Below, piece by piece: positions 1 to 8,673 of a DNA stretch of 64,000 bases. This stretch comes from Mycobacterium sp. KBS0706 (GTDB taxonomy: Bacteria; Pseudomonadota; Alphaproteobacteria; DSM-16000; Inquilinaceae): the NCBI RefSeq assembly GCF_005938675.2, contig NZ_VCCH02000002.1, positions 62,001 through 126,000 of the forward strand, read 5' to 3'. The translations under genes were made by a program, and so were the position numbers. Positions within the stretch are counted from its first letter, which is position 1. Every line of letters begins with the position of its first letter. Under the pieces are notes generated by a model, which had not been told where the DNA came from, ran no database searches, and was given only the letters and a program-made list of their open reading frames with translations.

Positions 1-221
1 TATTTGATCGGCTTGTCGGTGACACCGCGGATCCGCTCGATCACCTTCCGCGCCATCACCGGCGTGGCCTGGGCGTCGATCACCACGACGCTGTCGTCGC
101 CGATGATCACGCCGGTGTTCGGGTCGCCCTCGGCGGTGAAGGCGTAGAGCCCGTCGCCCAGCGGGGTGAAGGAGATCGACTTCTCGGCCAGGTCGCCGGC
201 CGAGGCGAAGGTCTTGGTCAT
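1..221 (-). CDS. MBL-fold metallo-hydrolase, N-terminal part (cut by left edge)
   Basis: Only the first 73 codons are inside the window, from an ATG at 221 on the minus strand. The visible protein opens MTKTFASAGDLAEKS and continues LGDGLYAFTAEGDPNTGVII, then VVVIDAQATPVMARKVIERI. This alternation of short strands followed by a VIDAQ-type turn and a helix is the usual start of metallo-beta-lactamase-fold hydrolases. The diagnostic HxHxDH zinc motif would lie beyond the edge and cannot be checked. It is transcribed away from the monooxygenase operon, and a perfect palindrome at 275-296 sits between them, so both may answer to one regulator. Substrate unknown. Confidence 0.7.
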   Translation of the reverse strand, partial: MTKTFASAGDLAEKSISFTPLGDGLYAFTAEGDPNTGVIIGDDSVVVIDAQATPVMARKVIERIRGVTDKPIK

Positions 222-274
222 GGGCGGTCCTCCCCCGTTGTTCCGGCCAGCATAGGCCGGCGGCGCCGTCTCCG

Positions 275-296
275 CTGTCCTCAGATCTGAGGACAG
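275..296. promoter_or_regulatory. Perfect 22-base palindrome, probable operator
   Basis: The half-site CTGTCCTCAGA is followed directly by its exact reverse complement, centred between 285 and 286. There is no loop, so it suits a dimeric DNA-binding protein better than an RNA hairpin. It lies 53 bases upstream of the monooxygenase start and about the same distance from the divergent MBL gene. No regulator gene for it is visible nearby; the regulator may lie left of the window. Confidence 0.6.
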
Positions 297-317
297 ACTC
301 GGGGCCTCCGGCTCATC

Positions 318-330
318 ATCCTGGGCAAAC
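318..330 (+). repeat. 13-base repeat, copy 1
   Basis: ATCCTGGGCAAAC occurs here, 19 bases before the monooxygenase start codon, and again exactly at 3485-3497, where it forms the left arm and loop of a hairpin after the MFS gene. The copies flank the same three-gene operon. It could be coincidence or a remnant of a short dispersed repeat. Confidence 0.4.
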
Positions 331-349
331 GGCCAAGCAGGGGAGGGCC

Positions 350-1924
350 ATGGCCCGATATGTCACGCAGCGCTTCGAGGTGCGCACTCCGCCGGAGCTG
401 GGCGGCGGCGTCAGGCGGCGATATCCCGTCGCCATCGTCGGCGCCGGCCCGGTCGGGCTGGCGGCGACGATCGACCTGGCGCTGCACGGCGTGCCGAGCG
501 TGGTGCTGGACGACAACGACGTGGTCTCGGTCGGCTCCCGCGCCATCTGCTGGTCCAAGCGCACGCTGGAGATCTTCGACCGGCTCGGAATCGGCGACCG
601 CATGCTGGCCAAGGGCGTGACCTGGCAGGTCGGCCGGCTGTTCCACCGCGACCGCGAGGTCTATGCCTTCGACCTGCAGCCCGAGCCCGGCCACAAGATG
701 CCGGCCTTCATCAATCTGCAGCAATATTACGTCGAGCAGCATCTGGTGGAGCGCTGTGCCGACTTTCCGGAGCTGATCGACCTCCGTTGGAAGAACCGCG
801 TGACCGGGCTCGAGTCGGGCAGCGACGGCGTGCGGGTCCAGGTCGAAACTCCGGAAGGCGGCTACGCGATCGAGGCCGACTATCTGCTGGCCTGCGACGG
901 GGTGCGCTCGACCCTCCGCCGCGCCCTGGGGCTCGACTTCATCGGCCAGGCCTTCGAGGAGCGCTTCCTGATCGCCGATGTCGAGATGAAGGCGGGGTTC
1001 CCATCCGAGCGCTGGTTCTGGTTCGAGCCACCTTTCCATCCCGGCCAGTCGGCGCTGCTGCACAAGCAGCCAGACGACATCTACCGCATCGACCTGCAGC
1101 TCGGCCCCGACGCCGACCCCGAGGTGGAGCGCAGACCCGAGCGGGTGATCCCGCGCATCCGGGCGATGGTTGGCGACCGGCCGTTCGAGCTCGACTGGGT
1201 GTCGGTCTACAGCTTCCAGTGCCGGCGGCTGGAGCGCTTCGTGCACGGCCGGGTGATTTTCCTGGGCGACGCCGCCCATGTGGTCTCGCCCTTCGGCGCC
1301 CGCGGCGGCAATGGCGGCATCCAGGACGCCGACAACCTGGCCTGGAAGCTGGCACTGGTGCTGCAGGGCGAGGCGCCGCCGGCGCTGCTGGCCAGCTATG
1401 ACGAGGAGCGGGTGCGGGCGGCGGATGAGAACATCCTGCACTCGGCGCGCGCCACCCGTTTCATGACCCCGAAGAGCGAGATCGAGCGGGTGTTCCGCGC
1501 CGCGGTGCTGGACCTCGCCGCCGACCACGCCTTCGCCCGCCGGCTGGTCAATTCAGGGCGGCTGTCGCTGCCCTGCGCCCTGGGCGGTTTGTCGCTGCAG
1601 ACGCCGGCCGAGGCCGCCGAGGGGCTGCTGGCGCCGGGGGCGCTATGCCCGGATGCCCAACTGGAGGGCGACAGCTTCCTCCTCAACCAACTCGGCGGCG
1701 GCTTCAGCCTGCTGGCGGTCGGCGGTGTCGTGGTGCCGGAGGGCACGGGCCTGCCGGTGCTGCGGCTCGGCGCCGATTGCGACCCGCACGGCTTCGCCGC
1801 CGCTCGCTACGGCGAGGCCTTGTACCTGATCCGGCCGGACCAGCATGTCGCGGCCCGGCTGACCGGCGCCTCGGCAGCGGAAGTTCAGGCGGCGCTGGCG
1901 CGGGCAAAGGGAGAGCGCTCATGA
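350..1924 (+). CDS. FAD-dependent aromatic monooxygenase (MhpA/PheA-like)
   Basis: A 524-residue flavoprotein hydroxylase that probably uses NAD(P)H and O2 to hydroxylate an aromatic acid or phenol in the cytoplasm. The FAD-binding GxGxxG is in VAIVGAGPVGLAA (G31, G33, G36). The second FAD signature, GDAAHVVSPFGARGGNGG, lies near residue 305, followed by QDADNLAWKL, as in the PHBH/MhpA group. The length fits MhpA-type enzymes with a C-terminal thioredoxin-like domain. The ATG at 350 follows the GGGGAGGG ribosome site. It is co-transcribed with a DUF2783 gene (ATGA overlap) and an MHS-type permease, so the trio probably imports and hydroxylates one aromatic compound. The exact substrate cannot be read from sequence. 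Confidence 0.85.
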   Translation: MARYVTQRFEVRTPPELGGGVRRRYPVAIVGAGPVGLAATIDLALHGVPSVVLDDNDVVSVGSRAICWSKRTLEIFDRLGIGDRMLAKGVTWQVGRLFHRDREVYAFDLQPEPGHKMPAFINLQQYYVEQHLVERCADFPELIDLRWKNRVTGLESGSDGVRVQVETPEGGYAIEADYLLACDGVRSTLRRALGLDFIGQAFEERFLIADVEMKAGFPSERWFWFEPPFHPGQSALLHKQPDDIYRIDLQLGPDADPEVERRPERVIPRIRAMVGDRPFELDWVSVYSFQCRRLERFVHGRVIFLGDAAHVVSPFGARGGNGGIQDADNLAWKLALVLQGEAPPALLASYDEERVRAADENILHSARATRFMTPKSEIERVFRAAVLDLAADHAFARRLVNSGRLSLPCALGGLSLQTPAEAAEGLLAPGALCPDAQLEGDSFLLNQLGGGFSLLAVGGVVVPEGTGLPVLRLGADCDPHGFAAARYGEALYLIRPDQHVAARLTGASAAEVQAALARAKGERS

Positions 1925-2124
1925 CCGACCATGATCTCGGCCGTGACCGGCTGGCGGGCCGCGGCGACGATATCTACGCCGCGCTGCTGCGGGCGCATGA
2001 CGGGCTGGATTTCGCCGCCAGCGCGGCGCTGAACGCGCGGCTGGTGCTGATCCTGGCCAATCTGGCCGGCGATCCGGATGCGGTGATCGCCGCCATCGAC
2101 CGCGCCCGCAGGCCGCCGGCCTGA
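1921..2124 (+). CDS. DUF2783 domain protein
   Basis: A 67-residue acidic protein that starts inside the stop of the monooxygenase gene (ATGA), so translation of the two is coupled. The centre, DIYAALLRAHDGLDFAASAA followed by LNARLVLILANLAGD, matches the DUF2783 pattern. That family is small and habitually encoded next to FAD-dependent aromatic hydroxylases. A helper or stabilising role for the hydroxylase is a fair inference but its biochemical function is unknown. A longer frame begins upstream at 1645 inside the monooxygenase gene; that extension is a shadow. Confidence 0.75.
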   Translation: MTDHDLGRDRLAGRGDDIYAALLRAHDGLDFAASAALNARLVLILANLAGDPDAVIAAIDRARRPPA

Positions 2125-2150
2125 GAACCAACGACAACAGGGAGGGGCAG

Positions 2151-3449
2151 ATGACGGTGCAATCGGGTGTGCAGGGGCGGGCCACGGCACTGCCGCAGGC
2201 GGGCACGATCAACTGGCGGGTGGTGGTCCTGGCCAGCCTCGGCGCCGGCCTGGAATTCTACGACTTCATCATCTACGGCATCTTCGCCCAGTACATCGCC
2301 GCGACCTTCTTCCCCTCGGATGACCGACTGGTCTCGCTGATCAGCGCCTTCGCCGTCTTCGCCATCGGCTACCTGTCCCGCCCCCTCGGCGGGCTGGTGT
2401 TCAGCCATGTCGGCGACCGCGCCGGCCGGCGGCGGTCGTTCATGGCGTCGCTGCTGATCATGACCGGCGTCACCCTCGCCATGGCGGCCGTGCCCGGCTA
2501 CGCCGCGATCGGCCTCGCGGCGCCGGTGATCTTCACCGCCCTGCGCTTCGTCCAGGGGCTGTGCGTCGGCGGCGAGATGCCCGGCGCGCTGACCTATGTG
2601 GTCGAGACCGCGCCGCGCCGGGCCGGGCTGGCCTGCGGCATCGTCATCTTCTGCGCCAACACCGGCGTCTTCCTCGGTACCTCGATCAGCGCGCTGCTGC
2701 ATGGGGTGCTGGCGCCAGCGGCGATGGAGGATTACGGCTGGCGGATCGCCTTCGCCGTCGGCGGCCTGCTCGGCGCCATCAGCGTGCTGCTGCGCCGGGC
2801 GCTGGCGGAAACGCCGGCCTTCCGTGCCATGCAGCAAAGGCCGGCCCGCCTGCCGGCGCTGGAGATCTTCCGCCGCTTCCCCGGACCGCTTCTAGTCGGC
2901 ATCGGCATGGCCGCCCTGGTCCAGGCCTATAACGGCCTGGTGATGGTGGCGCTGACCCCCTACCTGTCCAGGGTCGCGGGCTATGATCCGGCGACCGCGT
3001 CCTTCGCCGTGAACGTCGCGGTCGGCCTGCTCTCCATCGCCATCCTGGCCATCGGCTGGGCCGGCGATGCGGTGCCGCGGCGCTGGCTGCACCGCATCGG
3101 CGCGGCCGCCATTGCGCTCGGCGCCTATCCCGCCTATCAGGCGATGATCGGGCACAGCGTCGACATCATGCTGCTGCTGGCCGCGGTCGGGCTGGTCGGC
3201 GCCTTCGCCAACGGCACCTTCGGCGCGCTGCTGACGGACCTGTTCCCGACCGAGGTCCGGTTCAGCGGCGTCGCCCTGGCCTACAACATCGCCGCCGCGA
3301 TCTTCGCCGGGCTTTCGGCGCTGGTCACCACCTGGCTGCTGTCGGCGAGCGGCGACCAGGCCTCGCCCGGGCTGTATCTCGCCGCCGTCGCCGCCTTCGC
3401 CTTTCTCGCCGGGCTGTTCCACCGGCGCTACGCCGTGCGGCTGGCGTAA
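2151..3449 (+). CDS. MFS transporter, metabolite:H+ symporter (MHS) type
   Basis: A 432-residue inner-membrane protein with about 12 hydrophobic segments. LEFYDFIIYGIFAQYIA near the start and GDRAGRRRSF near residue 88 (the MFS loop 2-3 motif) are typical of the MHS subfamily, whose members take up organic and aromatic acids by proton symport. A GGGAGGGG ribosome site lies 5-12 bases before the ATG. It ends the operon with the FAD hydroxylase, so its substrate is probably what that enzyme attacks or a precursor. The following hairpin at 3485-3507 may end the transcript. Confidence 0.85.
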   Translation: MTVQSGVQGRATALPQAGTINWRVVVLASLGAGLEFYDFIIYGIFAQYIAATFFPSDDRLVSLISAFAVFAIGYLSRPLGGLVFSHVGDRAGRRRSFMASLLIMTGVTLAMAAVPGYAAIGLAAPVIFTALRFVQGLCVGGEMPGALTYVVETAPRRAGLACGIVIFCANTGVFLGTSISALLHGVLAPAAMEDYGWRIAFAVGGLLGAISVLLRRALAETPAFRAMQQRPARLPALEIFRRFPGPLLVGIGMAALVQAYNGLVMVALTPYLSRVAGYDPATASFAVNVAVGLLSIAILAIGWAGDAVPRRWLHRIGAAAIALGAYPAYQAMIGHSVDIMLLLAAVGLVGAFANGTFGALLTDLFPTEVRFSGVALAYNIAAAIFAGLSALVTTWLLSASGDQASPGLYLAAVAAFAFLAGLFHRRYAVRLA

Positions 3450-3484
3450 CCCGCACCCATCCCCGCCGGGGTCGGCCTGATCAA

Positions 3485-3507
3485 ATCCTGGGCAAACCGC
3501 CCAGGAT
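3485..3507 (+). terminator. Hairpin, possible terminator after MFS gene
   Basis: ATCCTGGGC (3485-3493) and GCCCAGGAT (3499-3507) pair perfectly over 9 bases around an AAACC loop, 35 bases after the MFS stop. No T-run follows, so a factor-independent terminator is uncertain. The left arm is the second copy of the 13-base repeat at 318-330. Confidence 0.45.
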
Positions 3508-3560
3508 CGATCCAGCCGGCCCCGGTCCCGTCCGCTCTCCACGGCACTTGACCGTCCAAT

Positions 3561-3582
3561 TATGATGCATCAAACATGATGC
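3561..3582 (+). promoter_or_regulatory. GntR operator overlapping -10-like box, first importer operon
   Basis: TATGATGCATCA at 3561-3572 contains the palindrome TGATGCATCA, followed by a half-site TGATGC at 3577-3582. TATGAT also resembles a -10 box facing the importer. The same 12-mer lies before gntR at 11142-11153, where it faces gntR. The shared element makes the GntR/FCD protein encoded at 10392-11114 the likely regulator. No convincing -35 box is spaced correctly. Confidence 0.6.
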
Positions 3583-3663
3583 GCCAAATGGCACGGGATT
3601 TGCAGAAGCCGGATCGTGGACGGCGGAGACGGTCCGGCCGGCAGCAAGGGAGGCGATCGAAGA

Positions 3664-5256
3664 ATGGACATGCATGGCCTGACGCGGCGGCATCTGCTCG
3701 CCACCGCCGGGGCGGTCACGCTCCTGAGCCTCGCCGAGGCCCGCGCCCAGGGCGTGGCGCCCAAGGCCGGCGGCACGCTGACGACGGTGATCACGCCGGA
3801 GCCGCCGCTGCTGGTGCCCGGCGTGAACAACCAGGGGCCGACCCTGATCGTCTCCAGCAAGATCTATCAGGGGCTGATCAGCTACGCCCCGGACCTGACT
3901 CCCGTGCCGGCCCTGGCGAAGAGCTGGGAGCTGTCGGACGACAAGCTGACCTACACCTTCCATCTGCAGCCAAACGTGAAATTCCACGACGGCCAGCCGA
4001 TGACGGCGGACGACGTGATCTTCTCGATCATGAAGTTCCACATGGAGCTGGCGCCCCGTGCCCGCGGCGTGTTCTCGAAGATCAAGGCGGCGGAGGCGCC
4101 GGACCCGCAGACCGTCAAGCTGACGCTGGATTCGCCGTTCGAGCCGTTCCTGCTGATGTTCGACGTCACCACCTGCGCCATCGTGCCGAAGCACCTCTAT
4201 GACGGTACCGATTACCGCAACAACCCGGCGAACCAGCACCCGGTCGGCACCGGCCCCTTCGCCTTCGACGCCTGGCAGCGCGGCAGCTTCATCCGGCTGA
4301 AGAAGTTCGCCGATTACTGGAAGCCGCGGCAGCCCTATCTCGACCAGCTGATCTACCGGATCGTGCCGGACAGCCAGAGCCGGGCCCTGGCGCTGGAGAC
4401 CGGCCAGGTCCAGATGACCCAGTTCAACGACATCGAGCCGTTCGACGTGCCGCGGTTCCAGCAGCTGCCGACCGTGATGGTCGAGACTACAGGCTGGGAA
4501 TACTTCGCGCCGCTGATGTGGCTCGACCTCAACAACCGGGTGAAGCCGCTCGACGACGTCCGCGTGCGCCAGGCCATCAGCCACGCGCTCGACCGCGACT
4601 TCATCGTCAAGCGGCTGTGGTTCGGCGTCGGCAAGCCGGCGACCAGCCCGATCGCCTCGGCCACGCGCTACCACGACCCGGACGCGAAGCTGCAGGCCTA
4701 TGACCTGGAGGCGGCGGCGAAGCTGCTGGACGACGCCGGGCTGAAGCCCGACGCCAACGGCGTGCGCTTCACCATCAAGCACCTGGCCATCCCCTATGGC
4801 GAGATCTGGTCGCGCCTGTCGGAATACATCCGCGCCTCGCTCGGCAAGGTCGGCATCCAGGTGGTGCTGGAGACGACCGACGCCGGCAGCTGGGCCAAGC
4901 GCGTCGGCGACTGGGACTACGAGAGCGCGATCAACTTCGTCTACCAGTATGGCGACCCGACCCTGGGGGTGGAGCGCACCTATGTCAGCAGCAACATCAA
5001 GAAGGTGACTTTCGCCAACACCGAAGGCTATTCGAACCCGGCGGTCGACACGCTGTTCGAGACGGCGCGCCTGTCCGGCGACCCCGAGGAGCGCAAGCAG
5101 GCGTTCTTCGAGGTGCAGAAGCTCCTGACCGACGAGGTGCCGGTGGTCTGGCTGATGGAGATGAGCTTCCCGACCATCCATGACCGCCGGGTGACCAACC
5201 TGATCACCACCGGAACCGGCGTGCACGCCTGTTTCGACGACGTCTTCATCGCCTGA
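3664..5256 (+). CDS. ABC importer solute-binding protein, family 5 (peptide/nickel type)
   Basis: A 530-residue periplasmic binding protein of the SBP_bac_5 (DppA/OppA) family, which delivers its ligand to the permeases encoded downstream. The N-terminus has a twin-arginine-like signal (LTRRHLLATAGAVTLLSLA, cleavage probably after ARA). Family features include KSWELSDDKLTYTFHLQ and VKFHDGQPMTADDVIFS near residue 100. The ATG at 3664 is preferred over one 48 bases upstream because AAGGGAGG lies 10 bases before it. The next gene begins 2 bases after the stop. Family 5 proteins bind peptides but also opines, oligosaccharides and amino-acid derivatives, so the ligand is open. Confidence 0.85.
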   Translation: MDMHGLTRRHLLATAGAVTLLSLAEARAQGVAPKAGGTLTTVITPEPPLLVPGVNNQGPTLIVSSKIYQGLISYAPDLTPVPALAKSWELSDDKLTYTFHLQPNVKFHDGQPMTADDVIFSIMKFHMELAPRARGVFSKIKAAEAPDPQTVKLTLDSPFEPFLLMFDVTTCAIVPKHLYDGTDYRNNPANQHPVGTGPFAFDAWQRGSFIRLKKFADYWKPRQPYLDQLIYRIVPDSQSRALALETGQVQMTQFNDIEPFDVPRFQQLPTVMVETTGWEYFAPLMWLDLNNRVKPLDDVRVRQAISHALDRDFIVKRLWFGVGKPATSPIASATRYHDPDAKLQAYDLEAAAKLLDDAGLKPDANGVRFTIKHLAIPYGEIWSRLSEYIRASLGKVGIQVVLETTDAGSWAKRVGDWDYESAINFVYQYGDPTLGVERTYVSSNIKKVTFANTEGYSNPAVDTLFETARLSGDPEERKQAFFEVQKLLTDEVPVVWLMEMSFPTIHDRRVTNLITTGTGVHACFDDVFIA

Positions 5257-5258
5257 CC

Positions 5259-6236
5259 ATGGCGCGGCTCCTGCTCCTGCTCGGCCGGCGCCTGGTCAAG
5301 ATGGTGCTGGTCGTGCTGGCGGTCGCGGTGGTCAGCTTCCTGCTGATCCACGCCGCCCCCGGCGACCCGGCCAGCGTCATCGCCGGCCAGTCCGGCGCGG
5401 CCGATCAGCAGCTGGTGGACCAGCTGCGCCAGCAATTCGGCCTCGACAAGCCGCTGATCACCCAGCTCGGCATCTATCTCGGCCATGTGGCGCAGCTCGA
5501 TCTCGGCTTCTCCTACCCGCAGCAGCGCAGCGTCGCCTCGCTGATCCTGGAGCGGCTGCCGGCGACGCTGCTGCTGACCGGCACCGCCTTCCTGCTGGCG
5601 CTGCTGGCCGGGGTGGTCGCGGGCGTGGTGGCGGCGCGCCATGCCGGGCGCTGGCTCGATAGCGTGGTCACGGTCGTCGCCCTGTGCTTCTACGCCACGC
5701 CCATTTTCTGGGTCGGGCTGATGCTGGTGCTGGTGTTCAGCGTCTGGCTGAACTGGCTGCCCAGCTTCGGCAGCGAGACCGTCGGCGCCGACCTGACCGG
5801 CCTCGCCGCGGTGCTCGACACGCTGTGGTACCTGACCCTGCCGGCGGTGACGCTGGGCCTGTTCTACATGGCGGTCTACGCCCGCATGACCCGTGCCTCG
5901 ATGCTGGAGGTGGCGGACCAGGACCATATCCGCACCGCTCGGGCCAAAGGCGTGCCGGAGGGGCGGATCCTGCGCCGGCACGTGCTGCGCAACGCGCTGC
6001 TGCCGATCGTCACCCTGGCCGGCATCCAGGCCGGGCAGCTGGTCGGCGGCGCCGTGCTGGTCGAGACCGTCTTCGCCTGGCCCGGCATCGGCCGGCTGGC
6101 CTTCGACGCGCTGCTGGCGCGCGACTACCAGTTGCTGCTCGGCGTCTTCCTCTGCACCTCGGTGCTGGTGGTGCTGTTCAACCTGGTGACCGATCTCCTG
6201 TACCTGGTGATCGACCCGCGGGTGGAGGCGGTGTGA
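5259..6236 (+). CDS. ABC importer permease (DppB type)
   Basis: A 325-residue inner-membrane permease with about six hydrophobic segments. The N-terminus (LGRRLVKMVLVVLAVAVVSF then HAAPGDPA) is the standard DppB opening. The cytoplasmic EAA loop is seen in DHIRTARAKGVPEGRILRRH, the contact site for the ATPase. It begins 2 bases after the binding-protein gene and its stop overlaps the next start as TGATG, so the subunits are translationally coupled. It forms the channel with the 6236-7063 product. Confidence 0.88.
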   Translation: MARLLLLLGRRLVKMVLVVLAVAVVSFLLIHAAPGDPASVIAGQSGAADQQLVDQLRQQFGLDKPLITQLGIYLGHVAQLDLGFSYPQQRSVASLILERLPATLLLTGTAFLLALLAGVVAGVVAARHAGRWLDSVVTVVALCFYATPIFWVGLMLVLVFSVWLNWLPSFGSETVGADLTGLAAVLDTLWYLTLPAVTLGLFYMAVYARMTRASMLEVADQDHIRTARAKGVPEGRILRRHVLRNALLPIVTLAGIQAGQLVGGAVLVETVFAWPGIGRLAFDALLARDYQLLLGVFLCTSVLVVLFNLVTDLLYLVIDPRVEAV

Positions 6237-7063
6237 TGGCCCGGGCTTTCCTGCGCCACAAGGGCGCCGTCATCGGCCTCCTGTTCCTGGTCGCGCTCGG
6301 CCTCATCGCCGCGCTGGCGCCGGTGCTGTTCCCGTTCTCGCCCTGGGACATGCAGGGCGCGCCCTTCACCCCGCCGGGCGAGGACCATTTCGTCCTCGGC
6401 ACCGACTCGCTGGGGCGCGACGTCGCCGCCGGCATCGCCTATGGCGCCTCGGTCTCGATGCTGATCGGCGTGGTCTCGACCCTCGCGGCCGTCGGCATCG
6501 GTGTGCTGCTCGGCGCGCTGGCCGGCTATGCCGGCGGGCGGGTGGACGACCTGATCATGCGCTTCACCGAGATCTTCCAGACCGTGCCCGGCTTCGTCCT
6601 GGCCATCGTCGTGGTCGCGATCCTGACGCCCAGCCTGGGGTCGATCGTGGCGGCGATCGCCGTGGTCTCCTGGCCGCCGGTGGCGCGGGTGGTGCGGGCC
6701 GAATGCCTGTCGCTGCGCAGCCGCGAATTCGTCCAGGCGGCGGAGGTGCTGGGCCGGTCGCACGCCGCCATCATCTGCCGCGAGATCCTGCCCAACGTCG
6801 CCTCCTCGGTGGTGGTGCTGGCCAGCCTGATGGTGGCGACCGCGATCCTGCTGGAATCCTCGCTGTCCTTTCTCGGCCTCGGCGACCCCAACCTGATGTC
6901 CTGGGGTTTCATGATCGGCAGCGGCCGCAGCGTCATCCGCCTGGCCTGGTGGATGAGCGTCTTCCCCGGCGTCGCCATCTTCCTGACCGTGCTGTCGCTC
7001 AACCTGGTGGGGGAGGGGCTCAGCGACGCCCTGAACCCGCGCCTGGCGAGGAGGCGGGGATGA
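6236..7063 (+). CDS. ABC importer permease (DppC type)
   Basis: A 275-residue permease, partner of the DppB-type subunit. It shows the DppC hallmark HFVLGTDSLGRDVAAGIAYG, then hydrophobic segments and the EAA loop REFVQAAEVLGRSHAAIICR near residue 165, ending SLNLVGEGLSDALNPRL. The ATG at 6236 overlaps the preceding stop, and its own stop overlaps the ATPase start (ATGA). In-frame sequence extends far upstream inside the dppB-like gene, but that part reads as frame-shadow composition and is left out. Confidence 0.88.
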   Translation: MARAFLRHKGAVIGLLFLVALGLIAALAPVLFPFSPWDMQGAPFTPPGEDHFVLGTDSLGRDVAAGIAYGASVSMLIGVVSTLAAVGIGVLLGALAGYAGGRVDDLIMRFTEIFQTVPGFVLAIVVVAILTPSLGSIVAAIAVVSWPPVARVVRAECLSLRSREFVQAAEVLGRSHAAIICREILPNVASSVVVLASLMVATAILLESSLSFLGLGDPNLMSWGFMIGSGRSVIRLAWWMSVFPGVAIFLTVLSLNLVGEGLSDALNPRLARRRG

Positions 7064-8673
7064 GCCTGCTCGAGATCACCAACTTGACTGTCGCCTTGCC
7101 GCCGGGCGGCGATCGGCCGGACGCCGTGTCCGACATCTCGCTGACCCTGGCGGCCGGCGAGATCCTGTGCATCGTCGGCGAGAGCGGGTCGGGCAAGTCG
7201 GTCTCGACCGCCGCGGTCACCGGCCTGCTGCCGAAGCCGCTGCCGGTCCGGTCCGGCCGCATCCTGTTCGAGGGCCGCGACCTGCTGGCGCTGAAGCCGG
7301 AGCAACTGCGCGCCCTGCGCGGCGCCCGCATCGGCATGATCTTCCAGGAGCCGATGACGGCGTTGAACCCGCTGATGCGGGTCGCCGACCAGATCGCCGA
7401 GGTGCTGCAGGTCCACGGGCAGCGCCCCGGCAACCGGGTGGCCGAGCTGATCGCGGCGGTCGGCCTGCCCGACCCGGCGCGGATCGCCCGGTCCTACCCG
7501 CACCAGCTGTCCGGCGGGCAGCGCCAGCGGGTGATGATCGCCATCGCCCTGGCGCTGGAGCCGGCGATGCTGGTCGCGGACGAACCCACGACCGCGCTGG
7601 ACGTCACCACCCAGATGCAGATCCTGCGGCTGATCAAGTCGATCCAGCGCCGGCGCGGCATGGGGGTGATCTTCATCACCCACGACTTCGGCGTGGTGGC
7701 CGAGATCGCCGACCGGGTCGCGGTGATGCAGCATGGCCGCATCGTCGAGACCGGGACGGCGCAGGAGGTGCTGAACGCGCCCGCCCACCCCTACACCCGT
7801 GCCCTGATCCGCGCCGTGCCCCGCTTCGAGGGGCAGGCGCCGGGCGGCACGGCCGTCGGATCGGACGTCCTGGTCGCGGCGCGCGGCATCCGCAAGACCT
7901 ACCGCTCGCACGGCCTGTTCCGGCGGCCGGCGACCACGGCGATCGACGGCGCCACCATCGAGATCCGGCGCGGCGAGACGCTCGGCCTGGTCGGCGAGAG
8001 CGGCTCGGGCAAGTCGACCCTGGCCCGGACGCTGGTGCGGCTGGTGCGTCCCGATGACGGCAGCATCGTGTTCGACGGCGCCGACCTGCGGCCCTTGTCG
8101 CGATCCGGCTGGCAGTCCTATCGCAAGCGCATCCAGATGGTGTTCCAGGACCCCTTCGCCTCGCTCAACCCGCGGCGGCGGGTGGGGGAGATCATCAGCG
8201 AAGGGCCGATCGCCCATGGCGTGCCGCGGGCCCAGGCCGAGGCGGAGGCACTGGCGCTGCTCGACCTGGTGCGGCTGGACCGCGCCGCCGCCGGCCGCTA
8301 CCCGCACGAATTCTCCGGTGGCCAGCGCCAGCGCATCGGCATCGCCCGGGCCCTGGCGATGAAGCCGGAACTGCTGGTCGCGGACGAGCCGGTTTCGGCG
8401 CTCGACGTCTCGGTCCAGGCCCAGGTGCTGGACCTGCTGCGCGACCTGCGCCGGCGCCTCGACCTGTCGATGCTGTTCATCACCCATGACCTGCGCGTCG
8501 CGGCCCAGATCTGCGACCGGATCGCGGTGATGCGCCGCGGCGAGATCGTCGAGCAGGGCGAGACCGCCGCGGTCTTCGCCACCCCGGCGCATGACTACAC
8601 GCGGGAGCTGCTGGACAGCATCCCGGGCCGGCACTGGACCCCGCCGGCCCTGGCGATGGAGCCGGCGGCATGA
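7060..8673 (+). CDS. ABC importer double ATPase (DppD-DppF fusion)
   Basis: A 537-residue protein carrying two complete ABC nucleotide-binding domains that power the importer. Domain 1 has Walker A GESGSGKS at residue 40, signature LSGGQRQRV at 150 and Walker [11 protein letters not shown]. Domain 2 has Walker A GESGSGKS at 312, signature FSGGQRQRI and [10 protein letters not shown]. Most Dpp systems use two separate ATPases; here they are fused, as in the equally long protein at 55177-56790. The cysteine-rich tail found at 28587-30699 is absent. It overlaps both neighbours by ATGA. Confidence 0.9.
   Translation: MSLLEITNLTVALPPGGDRPDAVSDISLTLAAGEILCIVGESGSGKSVSTAAVTGLLPKPLPVRSGRILFEGRDLLALKPEQLRALRGARIGMIFQEPMTALNPLMRVADQIAEVLQVHGQRPGNRVAELIAAVGLPDPARIARSYPHQLSGGQRQRVMIAIALALEPAMLVADEPTTALDVTTQMQILRLIKSIQRRRGMGVIFITHDFGVVAEIADRVAVMQHGRIVETGTAQEVLNAPAHPYTRALIRAVPRFEGQAPGGTAVGSDVLVAARGIRKTYRSHGLFRRPATTAIDGATIEIRRGETLGLVGESGSGKSTLARTLVRLVRPDDGSIVFDGADLRPLSRSGWQSYRKRIQMVFQDPFASLNPRRRVGEIISEGPIAHGVPRAQAEAEALALLDLVRLDRAAAGRYPHEFSGGQRQRIGIARALAMKPELLVADEPVSALDVSVQAQVLDLLRDLRRRLDLSMLFITHDLRVAAQICDRIAVMRRGEIVEQGETAAVFATPAHDYTRELLDSIPGRHWTPPALAMEPAA

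Noticed and set aside
3461..3471. Short hairpin CCCCGCCGGGG as terminator
   Set aside because: Only four pairs with no T-run; the 9-pair hairpin at 3485-3507 is a better candidate.
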